From Candidatus Bathyarchaeota archaeon (GTDB taxonomy: Archaea > Thermoproteota > Bathyarchaeia > 40CM-2-53-6 > RBG-13-38-9), in the NCBI GenBank assembly GCA_007050885.1, contig SMYQ01000243.1, positions 1-6,679 of the forward strand: a DNA stretch of 6,679 nt. Reading direction: 5' to 3'. This document shows, one piece after another, positions 1 to 5,484 of this stretch. The notes under the pieces are model-generated. The model saw nothing but the letters and a program-made list of their open reading frames with translations. It was not told where the DNA came from and searched no databases. The position numbers and the translations under genes were made by a program. Positions within the stretch are counted from its first letter, which is position 1. Each line of letters begins with the position of its first letter.

Positions 1-140
1 CGTTCCCATTTTCCCTTCGAATCTGGACGATACTTCAGATAGGCAGTATAGGCATCAGGGGGATGCAAGTATCCTACAATCGTGAAGAAAAGCCCCTCAT
101 TGGTTTCGACATAATCTTTGTCTTTTGGAAGACGTGCCAC
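1..140 (-). CDS. Nucleotidyltransferase-like protein, N-terminal part only (cut by the window edge)
   Basis: The gene reads leftward from a GTG at 140-138 and runs off the left edge, so only about 46 N-terminal residues are visible (beginning MARLPKDKDYVETNEGLFF). They align closely with residues 11-50 of the neighbouring 346-aa protein: shared ET.EGLFF, G..HPPD and a Y.P...GK pattern. It is therefore a tandem paralogue of that gene. The start is supported by a GGAGG seven bases upstream and by an in-frame TGA before it, which is the stop of the preceding gene. The gap to that gene is 21 bases, so the two are likely cotranscribed. The nucleotidyltransferase motif itself would lie outside the window, so the function is inferred from the paralogue. 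It could differ in having lost or kept catalytic residues. Confidence 0.8.
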   Translation of the reverse strand, partial: MARLPKDKDYVETNEGLFFTIVGYLHPPDAYTAYLKYRPDSKGKWE

Positions 141-147
141 CCCTAAG

Positions 148-152
148 CCTCC
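148..152 (-). promoter_or_regulatory. Shine-Dalgarno site for the left-edge gene
   Basis: Read on the minus strand this is GGAGG, seven bases before the GTG at 140. It lies just after the TGA of the upstream gene and decides the GTG start of the truncated paralogue. Confidence 0.7.
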
Positions 153-161
153 ACAACCTAT

Positions 162-1202
162 TCAAAGAACATTCTTCGGTAATAAGATATCCGTCGGATC
201 ACTTCCCAACACGAATCGTCCCCATTTCTCCTTCCCATGTTCAACCAGTTCCACAGTGCCTTGCACAATTGCTTCTTCATCTTGGCGGACCTGCTCAGAG
301 AACCGTCCACGAAAACTCACGATTTCCCGTATTTCAACATCAAAGCGCCCTTCTAGTAACTTCATCGCTTCGATCTCATATCGGCAAGGCGTGAAGAGTC
401 CATCACGATCATCCATGATTCTACAATATGCACGTGCTCGACCTAGTTGACGAAACTTGCTATCGCCATACTGCTCATGGACTTCATCCCACTCCAAGAC
501 CGCTCGAACAAAATAATGATGCCCACCAAACACCCCGTGCATGGCCTTCAATCCATCCACCAACAACATCTTTTCAATAGAAATACCCGAGCCTGACCAG
601 CGCAGGTTATAAACTGGGAGGTAGGTTTCCAGACGATACCCTGAGATTCCTTCTTCAGGCAACAAATGTGCCCGACGCAAAGCCAGTTGAACTGCTTGTG
701 CTGCACGACGCCCATAAACGATTAAATCGATATCCGAGGTCTCACCGTGAAGATTGACTTGGATACTTCCTGAAATCCCCAACGAGTTTGGTGAAACACG
801 GGCAGTTTGCTCGAGAATGTTCGCAAAGGTCACCACGTCCTGTTGCAACGCATCCCGTTCGTCCAGCTCAATTAACTTCCGTAGGCTCTCTTTTGGTTGA
901 TATGTGTGCTTAATAGCAGAATGTTGAACCCCCTGTAATTCTTGTCCGAAAACTGCATCCTTGTATAGATATTTGGGGTAATGTTGTCGAAGATAATCAA
1001 ACCGCTCAACAAGATGGTAGACCTTATCATACCGCTGGTTTCCGCGTCTACGCTTCCCTTGGGGCGTGGGATAATAGCGCAGGAATGCGATGGTACGGTC
1101 TGGTGGATGTATGAGTCCCTTCACATCAAAAAACAGCCCTTCAGTGGTTTCGATGAAATCCCCTTCACGAGCAACAATCGTTTTATTGATGTCTACCACC
1201 AC
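162..1202 (-). CDS. Archaeal predicted nucleotidyltransferase (Pol-beta-like NTase fold)
   Basis: This is a 346-aa soluble protein with no signal peptide or membrane segment. Residues 143-164 carry the hallmark of Pol-beta-type nucleotidyltransferases: a GS pair (145-146) followed ten residues later by SDIDL (156-160), with D157 and D159 as the expected metal-binding acids. The long N-terminal part (EGLFFDVKGL, HPPD, then a basic stretch QGKRRRG and a V(F/Y)..ELQGV segment near 84-92) resembles an archaeal family of uncharacterised predicted nucleotidyltransferases (I believe COG1665; not checked). The nucleotide and acceptor substrates are unknown. The start is a GTG at 1202 with a second GTG directly after it and no clear Shine-Dalgarno, so the exact start is uncertain by a few codons. 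It lies 61 bases downstream of the HTH gene and 21 bases before its own paralogue, which suggests an operon. Confidence 0.85.
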   Translation of the reverse strand: MVVDINKTIVAREGDFIETTEGLFFDVKGLIHPPDRTIAFLRYYPTPQGKRRRGNQRYDKVYHLVERFDYLRQHYPKYLYKDAVFGQELQGVQHSAIKHTYQPKESLRKLIELDERDALQQDVVTFANILEQTARVSPNSLGISGSIQVNLHGETSDIDLIVYGRRAAQAVQLALRRAHLLPEEGISGYRLETYLPVYNLRWSGSGISIEKMLLVDGLKAMHGVFGGHHYFVRAVLEWDEVHEQYGDSKFRQLGRARAYCRIMDDRDGLFTPCRYEIEAMKLLEGRFDVEIREIVSFRGRFSEQVRQDEEAIVQGTVELVEHGKEKWGRFVLGSDPTDILLPKNVL

Positions 1203-1263
1203 CGAAGTTAGCTTGGATTTTTACAATGAATCTGAGCAGGAAAAATCCTTTCGAAGATCGATT

Positions 1264-2700
1264 CTAATACTCCAGTCCCAAGGAGGGAATAGCGAATTCG
1301 TCTTCAGACCAAGTCCAATACGAGCCATTCCACTTTGAGGCAAGTTGAGCAGGACCATAAGCTCCCATGTTCTTAAACTCTTGCATCTGCCACACCTCAT
1401 CAACACCATCTTCTTCAAGGGTCATCGAAATAGCATTGAGAATAGTTCCGAGGCTCCGTGAAGGAGCATAAACGTGGAGAATGCATCCAATCTTGGTAAT
1501 TGATGCAAACCCCTGAGGCATTTGGGCAACTGCTACAGTTAGTTGCTCTGCGATATGGGGTTCACATCGAATCGCAAAAGTCATGAAAAAGGGAAGTTGG
1601 GGCGTTGAAAAGGTGAAGAAAGGTTCCATTGTTCTTTCCTTGTATAGCCGGTTCTTCCGAGTTGAAATAGTGGTACGTGGCGCCTCAATATCAACGGTCT
1701 TCAACCGCTCCATTATTTTCTTCATTGAAGCATTAGCATCTCCAACAAGAAAAGATGTAAGATAGAAATCTAGTTTATCAAAGGGTCGGGCTATCGTATT
1801 GGATAATCCGCGGGGTTTGGGGAGAATAGCCCAGTTTTCTCGAACAAAATTAAGAAGTCCAAGCGTAGAAATATCACCCTCAATCATCCAGGTGCTCGTA
1901 TCGTAGTCAAAATAGTCAAAGCATATAGATTGATGGTACTTTGTGATTTGATGAAGCTGATGCCATTCAAAGAAGTGTTCACTAAGAAATTCTACCTGTT
2001 CTAAGAATAGTTGAACTGGTTTCCCCTGATCAGGAATACGAAAGGCAGCAAATCCTCGCTGTAAGGATGTATCAAAGTTTACTGTCGATAGGTAGGTTGC
2101 CATCTCTTTGTTGAGCACATTGGCAAGATGTCGGGACACATCAACACCCTTTGTATTAAAGATAAGCCCATAATGGCGTAGCTTAAAGCGGCCCCAGTCG
2201 ATTAAATTCGCGAATCGTAAATCGATTTTTTCTTCCAACGATTTGATGTCTTTTCGTATTGTCGGAAGGCTAACTTTCATTTCTTTGGCAATCTCTCTTT
2301 GTGGCGTCGTTGGACGTTGATATAGCAAGGTCATTAACCGGATTTCTCTTCCGGTTAAGCGGTCAACTTCATCAGACACCAGCCCGCGCAACAAATCTCG
2401 GGTAACCTTCTCATAAGAGGTGATGTTGAAGCGAAGGATTACTTTCAAGCGCCTAAGTAATGAGTTATAGATTCGATCGCGTGGTGTCACGACCAACCCT
2501 GAAAAGTCCTTGTATGGTTGAAGTCGATAATCTTCATCAGAGAGTGGGATGCCTTTAACGCGCTTTGCATAGACTCTTAAGTTCTCAAGGAGAAGGTCGA
2601 TCTCGAACAGTTCTTCACTTGGACGTAGAACTTCATGGATGCTGCGCTGTAATGTCGAGAGCAAATCAGCTACTTCAACCATTGATTGCACGCGCGCCAC
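1264..2700 (-). CDS. Large HTH (winged-helix type) DNA-binding protein with duplicated C-terminal sensor-like domains
   Basis: The gene encodes 478 aa. Residues about 114-165 form a helix-turn-helix: LTGREIRLMTLL, then TTPQREIAKEM as the first helix of the motif and KVSLPTIRKDIKSLEEK as the recognition helix. This resembles AsnC/Lrp-type or other winged-helix regulators. The first 110 residues are helical and unrecognised. After the HTH come two segments of similar pattern, about 175-275 and 373-470. Each has a hydrophobic strand, a helix, a G..(h).h..P stretch, another helix, and ends in a tryptophan-rich motif (STWMIE; SYWTWSED). I read this as an internal duplication of a ligand-binding domain. 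A transcription regulator is likely; target and ligand are unknown. The start chosen is GTG 2700, which fits a nearly leaderless mRNA from the TATA box at 2726-2733. GTG 2691 and ATG 2682 are alternatives. A C-terminal relative lies at the right window edge. Confidence 0.8.
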   Translation of the reverse strand: MARVQSMVEVADLLSTLQRSIHEVLRPSEELFEIDLLLENLRVYAKRVKGIPLSDEDYRLQPYKDFSGLVVTPRDRIYNSLLRRLKVILRFNITSYEKVTRDLLRGLVSDEVDRLTGREIRLMTLLYQRPTTPQREIAKEMKVSLPTIRKDIKSLEEKIDLRFANLIDWGRFKLRHYGLIFNTKGVDVSRHLANVLNKEMATYLSTVNFDTSLQRGFAAFRIPDQGKPVQLFLEQVEFLSEHFFEWHQLHQITKYHQSICFDYFDYDTSTWMIEGDISTLGLLNFVRENWAILPKPRGLSNTIARPFDKLDFYLTSFLVGDANASMKKIMERLKTVDIEAPRTTISTRKNRLYKERTMEPFFTFSTPQLPFFMTFAIRCEPHIAEQLTVAVAQMPQGFASITKIGCILHVYAPSRSLGTILNAISMTLEEDGVDEVWQMQEFKNMGAYGPAQLASKWNGSYWTWSEDEFAIPSLGLEY

Positions 2701-2725
2701 ACCATCGTCAGAAAGAAAGAAACGG

Positions 2726-2743
2726 ATATATAATGTTTCCTTT
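2726..2743 (-). promoter_or_regulatory. Archaeal promoter (BRE plus TATA box) of the HTH gene
   Basis: On the minus strand, AAAGGAAACA (2743-2734) runs directly into TTATATAT (2733-2726). This is a good match to a purine-rich BRE followed by an archaeal TATA box. With the usual 25-27 bases from box centre to start, transcription would begin near 2703. The GTG at 2700 would then be essentially leaderless, or the ATG at 2682 would have a leader of about 20 bases. Confidence 0.7.
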
Positions 2744-3128
2744 TGACGAAAACCCTATTGTATACGAGTTGACTTAAAACTCAATTACTTGAATACATCA
2801 ATAGAAGCAAGTTTAACGCTTATCCTACGCTTTGGATGCTTCTTTTGGCAGAAATGGCGTTTTTGTCCGCTCCTTTGGGGGCTCTCTAAACGGGTACTTA
2901 AAGGCTAGTGACCATTGTTGAGATAGATTCCAGCAAACACACTCGCAAGGGAAAACATGTCGGAAGTGAAAAAGAAACAATGTCTCCTGGTCGCGATGTA
3001 ACCTATCCCATGTGAACTGGACTAACATCTGAGTTTGGCTTGCTCAGTGGTCTTCCGCGATATTAGGTGTGCATTGTTTTGCTTCAGATTTTTTTTCCCA
3101 AGTTGTGTTCAGAAAGGTGGAGAAAAAA
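2744..3128. other. Gene-poor divergent intergenic region
   Basis: Apart from the HTH promoter just to its left, this stretch between the divergent HTH gene and the small plus-strand pair shows no gene I can support. I looked for tRNA T-loop signatures on both strands and saw none. It holds a nested imperfect dyad at 2757-2802 and a small hairpin at 3029-3047 (six pairs including one wobble, seven-base loop). It also holds a 67-codon minus-strand open frame (2825-3028) with no Shine-Dalgarno, containing CECVC and several tryptophans but matching nothing I know. A weak TATA-like GATATTA at 3059-3065 could serve the plus-strand pair, with a leader of about 40 bases. Confidence 0.5.
3116..3122 (+). 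promoter_or_regulatory. Shine-Dalgarno site that sets a GTG start
   Basis: GGTGGAG is followed by six A residues and then GTG at 3129. This favours GTG 3129 over the in-frame ATG at 3069, whose 20 extra residues (MHCFASDFFSQ...) look like translated leader rather than protein. Confidence 0.7.
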
Positions 3129-3392
3129 GTGGCTACAGAACTGATGGAAGAAACCCAGCGAATGATTGGCATTACTGATGCCTATCCAATCGACATCGAT
3201 ATTACCCCGAAGACGGGGTGTGAAGACCTCCGAGAAATCGGAGCGATTGGTACCTTGCTATTAGAATTAGTTAAGGATACCACCGGCCTGAAGGGTCGGA
3301 TCATCGTCGAGGCGACTCCTGGTGGAGTACGCGTCCGCGTTGAACCGACTGGTCATGAAGTCTCTAGCGTCGCCAGCATTGGGGGTGCTTAG
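3129..3392 (+). CDS. Small alpha/beta protein of unknown function (87 aa)
   Basis: I do not recognise this protein. From the GTG start it is 87 aa and soluble, with no membrane segment and a single cysteine. The pattern suggests helix (2-13), strand (PIDIDITP), long helix (CEDLREIGAIGTLLLELVKD), then a beta hairpin (GRIIVEAT, GGVRVRVEP), a compact alpha/beta fold ending in a small-residue tail (SSVASIGGA). A strong Shine-Dalgarno supports it, and its TAG stop is one base from the ATG of the next gene, so the two are surely cotranscribed and perhaps form a complex. An in-frame ATG at 3069 would add 20 residues but has no ribosome binding site. Function unknown. Confidence 0.75.
   Translation: MATELMEETQRMIGITDAYPIDIDITPKTGCEDLREIGAIGTLLLELVKDTTGLKGRIIVEATPGGVRVRVEPTGHEVSSVASIGGA
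3381..3387 (+). promoter_or_regulatory. Shine-Dalgarno site for the 115-aa gene
   Basis: GGGGGTG, inside the last codons of the preceding gene, sits six bases before ATG 3394. It favours this start over the in-frame ATG at 3322, which would overlap the upstream gene by more than 70 bases. Confidence 0.6.
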
Positions 3393-3393
3393 C

Positions 3394-3741
3394 ATGGCGA
3401 CTCTGAGGGGAATTGCCGTGACCACAGGGACAGAAGACACAAGCGACCCAATTGTACGCTTGGCCCGATCCTATTTGCGGTCGCAAGATGTCACGGACAA
3501 CCTTGACCAACTCAAGAAGGTTGAAATGAACGACGTGTTCCGCCTCCTGGAACGCCTTTCTCAGCAAGTCGATAGAATAGAAATGCGTCGGCTCTTTGAC
3601 CTTCTTACGGAGCTCGCCGTTGTTCGCGAGAATCATCTGCTCGTGAAAAAAGCGTCGCACGAGGCCCGCCTTATCAAGGCCATCGAACACACGGGTCGAT
3701 TGGGAAAATTCGTTTGCTTAGTCCTCGATGAAGCCACTTAA
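3394..3741 (+). CDS. Small helical protein of unknown function (115 aa)
   Basis: I do not recognise this protein. It is 115 aa, charged and apparently almost all helical after a short N-terminal strand (MATLRGIAVTTG). Visible segments are DPIVRLARSYLRS, a long amphipathic run around 45-80 (VFRLLERLSQQVDR, MRRLFDLLTELAVVREN) that could pair in a helical bundle, and a basic KKASHEARLIKAIEHTGRLGKF stretch before a hydrophobic end. There is no membrane segment or metal motif. It starts one base after the stop of the 87-aa gene behind its own Shine-Dalgarno, so the two are translationally close partners. Its TAA stop is embedded in the outer stem of a downstream hairpin. Function unknown. Confidence 0.75.
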   Translation: MATLRGIAVTTGTEDTSDPIVRLARSYLRSQDVTDNLDQLKKVEMNDVFRLLERLSQQVDRIEMRRLFDLLTELAVVRENHLLVKKASHEARLIKAIEHTGRLGKFVCLVLDEAT

Positions 3742-3803
3742 CCAGTCAAATGGCTCTGACCCAGTGTTTCTCGCCTGCACTGGGCCAGAGCTCAACTGGG
3801 TTA
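3739..3803. repeat. Long inverted repeat / hairpin at the end of the small-gene pair
   Basis: Arms at 3753-3766 (GCTCTGACCCAGTG) and 3778-3791 (CACTGGGCCAGAGC) form a 14-position stem with an 11-base loop. The single imperfect position is A/C in plus-strand RNA but a G-U wobble in minus-strand RNA. An outer stem pairs TAACC-AGT (3739-3746) with ACT-G-GGTTA (3795-3803), leaving one bulged G, and includes the TAA stop of the 115-aa gene. It could be a terminator or 3'-end processing element, a bidirectional barrier between convergent genes, or a small-element remnant. Confidence 0.6.
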
Positions 3804-3867
3804 GACCGGTGGTTTCGGGACCTAGCAAAAAAGACCAGCGGGAACGAACCAAGAAGGGCTTTGGGGT

Positions 3868-3928
3868 CTACGATTAAATTAATAGAAAGAGGTTTCTTCC
3901 TCCCTTCTTGGGATCCAACTCTTTTCTT
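3868..3928. terminator. Candidate termination region between convergent genes
   Basis: Plus-strand pyrimidine tracts at 3893-3909 and 3919-3928 could end plus-strand transcripts from the small-gene pair. Read on the minus strand, CCTCTTTCTATTAATTT (3892-3876) is the nearest U-rich tract after the gelsolin stop. Archaeal termination usually depends on U-rich runs; these are only moderate, so this is a weak call. Confidence 0.3.
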
Positions 3929-3938
3929 GCCATTCAGG

Positions 3939-4547
3939 TTATTTGAGGAGTTTGAAGAATTCCTTGGGTTCTTCGCCTTCTTCGATGATGATCACTTCTT
4001 GGTGGCCTGACCGTTGGGCATCATATCCTTCGGCGATTCGCATTGCTTCCCAGCGTTCGAAGGCCGTCGATTTTTGTCCTCGCCATATGTAGATGGTATT
4101 ATACGTGTCAAGTAAAAAGACATCATCTGAAGCGAGGGAGTCTTTGGAGCGTTCGACCTCATAATACATGTTTAGCTCTTCTTCGATGTGAACTCGAAAG
4201 AGTTTGAACTCGTGCTGTTTGAGGGCTATTCGTTTCAAGATTCCTTCAGTGTCTTGGTTAGTCACTGTAATCTTGCCATCGAAGAGATTCAAGAACTCTT
4301 TGGGCTCCTCGCCTTCGTTTACTGTGACTAGTTTTGAAGCTCCCTTCCGATCTTGGTCAGTCCATACGGATGTAACAGCTCCAATGAACTGTTCATCTGG
4401 AGTGGATTTCTTACCCACCCACGAATAGATAGTAGGGCCCGTATCTACTAGGTATACATCACCGGTTCCAAATTCCTTCAGATATTCTTGTGGAACCCGA
4501 ACTAACTGATCTTTTTGAATATGGTATTTGATGAATTTCTTAGGCAT
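3939..4547 (-). CDS. Two-domain gelsolin-like protein (Asgard 2DGel type, predicted actin regulator)
   Basis: From ATG 4547 the gene encodes 202 aa made of two gelsolin-homology domains. Domain 1 (about 10-90) has GDVYLVD (29-35), YSWVG (41-45) and EGEEP (78-82). Domain 2 (about 114-202) has the near-canonical DDVFLLD (141-147), YIWRG (153-157) and EGEEP (190-194), and ends right after it. The aspartates of the D-V-(Y/F)-L-(V/L)-D strand are where gelsolin domains place a calcium ligand. Asgard proteins of this two-domain form have been reported to act on actin filaments in a calcium-dependent way; that role is inferred here. There is no signal peptide, so it is cytoplasmic. The ATG is preferred over upstream TTG 4562 and GTG 4556 because homology begins after it and GTGAG lies just upstream. 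It has its own promoter and is divergent from cofE. Confidence 0.9.
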   Translation of the reverse strand: MPKKFIKYHIQKDQLVRVPQEYLKEFGTGDVYLVDTGPTIYSWVGKKSTPDEQFIGAVTSVWTDQDRKGASKLVTVNEGEEPKEFLNLFDGKITVTNQDTEGILKRIALKQHEFKLFRVHIEEELNMYYEVERSKDSLASDDVFLLDTYNTIYIWRGQKSTAFERWEAMRIAEGYDAQRSGHQEVIIIEEGEEPKEFFKLLK

Positions 4548-4614
4548 GGCTCTCACGCTCAAAGCACTCTACTGAGTATGGGTCAGATGCTAGGATTGCT
4601 GCAGTGGTTCTCGT

Positions 4615-4628
4615 CTTTATAACTTTCC
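4615..4628 (-). promoter_or_regulatory. Archaeal promoter (BRE plus TATA box) of the gelsolin-like gene
   Basis: On the minus strand GGAAAG (4628-4623) is followed at once by TTATAAAG (4622-4615). The purine-rich BRE side gives the direction: it reads toward the gelsolin gene, not toward cofE. Transcription would start near 4592, giving a leader of about 45 bases to ATG 4547. Confidence 0.65.
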
Positions 4629-4695
4629 TTCCTTCGTTAACTTCTAAGTCGGCAAACTCTTAAGCTGGCAGTACGGAGTCCCGACAGACCCGAAT

Positions 4696-5478
4696 ATGCC
4701 ACCATCCAAAGTCACTCCTTCCAAATCCTTTTCTGTTCATGCACTACCAGGGCTAGGGATAATCCGGAAAGGTGATGATGTAGGCATCCACATATGTAAA
4801 GCTAGTAAAAAGAGCGGGTTCCCCCTACAAAACGGAGACGTCTTGGTTATCGCACAAACTATTATTTCTCGAGCCGAAGGTCGAACTGTTGCGCTCTCGG
4901 ACATTACTCCTTCTCCTAAGGCGAAGGCTTTAGCACAGCAACTCGGCAAAGAACCTGAGTTAGTGGAAGTGATTCTTCAAGCCTCAAAGCAAATAGTTCG
5001 AGCAGAGCAGGGCCATCTCATCGTTGAGACACCACATGGATATATCTGCGCAAATGCAGGAGTCGATGCTTCGAATGTCCCGGAGGATGAGTGTGTGACC
5101 TTACTACCCGAAGACCCTGATCATTCAGCGGAACAGATACGAGAAACCATCAAGGCCGAATTCGGTATAGATGTCGTGATCATCATTTCCGATACGCATG
5201 GGCGACCATTCCGTGAAGGGGCAATTAATATCGCAATTGGGGTTGCAGGCTTTATTCCCGTTAAGAGTTACATTGGATTGACCGATCTCTTCGGGTATGA
5301 ATTACGAACAACCAAAATTGCTGTTGCTGATGAACTCGCTTCAGCCGCTGAGTTATTAATGGGCGAAGCCGATGAAGGAAACGCCGTCGTTGTGATTCGT
5401 GGATATCGATGGGAGAAAGGTGAGGGCTCAGCTAGGATGCTAGTTCGGGATGCACAACGAGATATTTTTCGACGGTGA
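4696..5478 (+). CDS. cofE: Coenzyme F420-0:L-glutamate ligase CofE
   Basis: The 260-aa protein has the usual length for archaeal CofE, which uses GTP and a divalent metal to add gamma-linked glutamates to F420-0, giving F420-1 and F420-2. Family motifs are present in order: an N-terminal loop GLGIIRKGDD (20-28), NGDVLVIAQTIISRAEGR (46-63), CANAGVDASNV (118-128), LLPEDPDHSA (136-145), ISDTHGRPFREG (164-175) and GVAGFIPVKSYIG followed by D..GYEL (182-203). D124, D166 and T167 lie where metal ligands of the characterised Archaeoglobus enzyme are expected. The protein is cytosolic. ATG 4696 fits the family N-terminus. No Shine-Dalgarno precedes it and I see no strong TATA box for it, so its mRNA may be short-leadered. 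The next gene follows six bases after the stop. Confidence 0.95.
   Translation: MPPSKVTPSKSFSVHALPGLGIIRKGDDVGIHICKASKKSGFPLQNGDVLVIAQTIISRAEGRTVALSDITPSPKAKALAQQLGKEPELVEVILQASKQIVRAEQGHLIVETPHGYICANAGVDASNVPEDECVTLLPEDPDHSAEQIRETIKAEFGIDVVIIISDTHGRPFREGAINIAIGVAGFIPVKSYIGLTDLFGYELRTTKIAVADELASAAELLMGEADEGNAVVVIRGYRWEKGEGSARMLVRDAQRDIFRR
5474..5478 (+). promoter_or_regulatory. Shine-Dalgarno site overlapping the cofE stop
   Basis: GGTGA includes the TGA stop of cofE and lies six bases before ATG 5485. This supports translational coupling of the two ligases. Confidence 0.6.
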
Positions 5479-5484
5479 AACGAG

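Noticed and set aside
118..450. Plus-strand open frames across the nucleotidyltransferase gene
   Set aside because: They are antisense to a gene with clear family motifs and have serine/arginine/proline-rich translations typical of shadow frames.
1217..1230. TGTAAAAAT as a TATA box for the 346-aa nucleotidyltransferase gene
   Set aside because: Its centre is only about 20 bases before GTG 1202, which would place transcription start inside the gene. Cotranscription with the HTH gene is simpler.
2825..3028. 67-codon minus-strand open frame with CECVC and several tryptophans
   Set aside because: It has no Shine-Dalgarno, no convincing promoter and no family I recognise. It is kept only as a remark in the intergenic entry.
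3739..3805. Possible H/ACA guide RNA: hairpin with an internal loop followed by AGA
   Set aside because: No K-turn or K-loop bases in the terminal loop, the AGA overlaps the paired stem, the pocket spacing is too short and the element starts inside a stop codon.
3750..4010. 86-codon plus-strand open frame overlapping the gelsolin 3' end
   Set aside because: Its C-terminal part is the antisense of the gelsolin EGEEP region and its N-terminal part runs through the hairpin. No Shine-Dalgarno, and composition is phenylalanine-rich in the way antisense frames often are.
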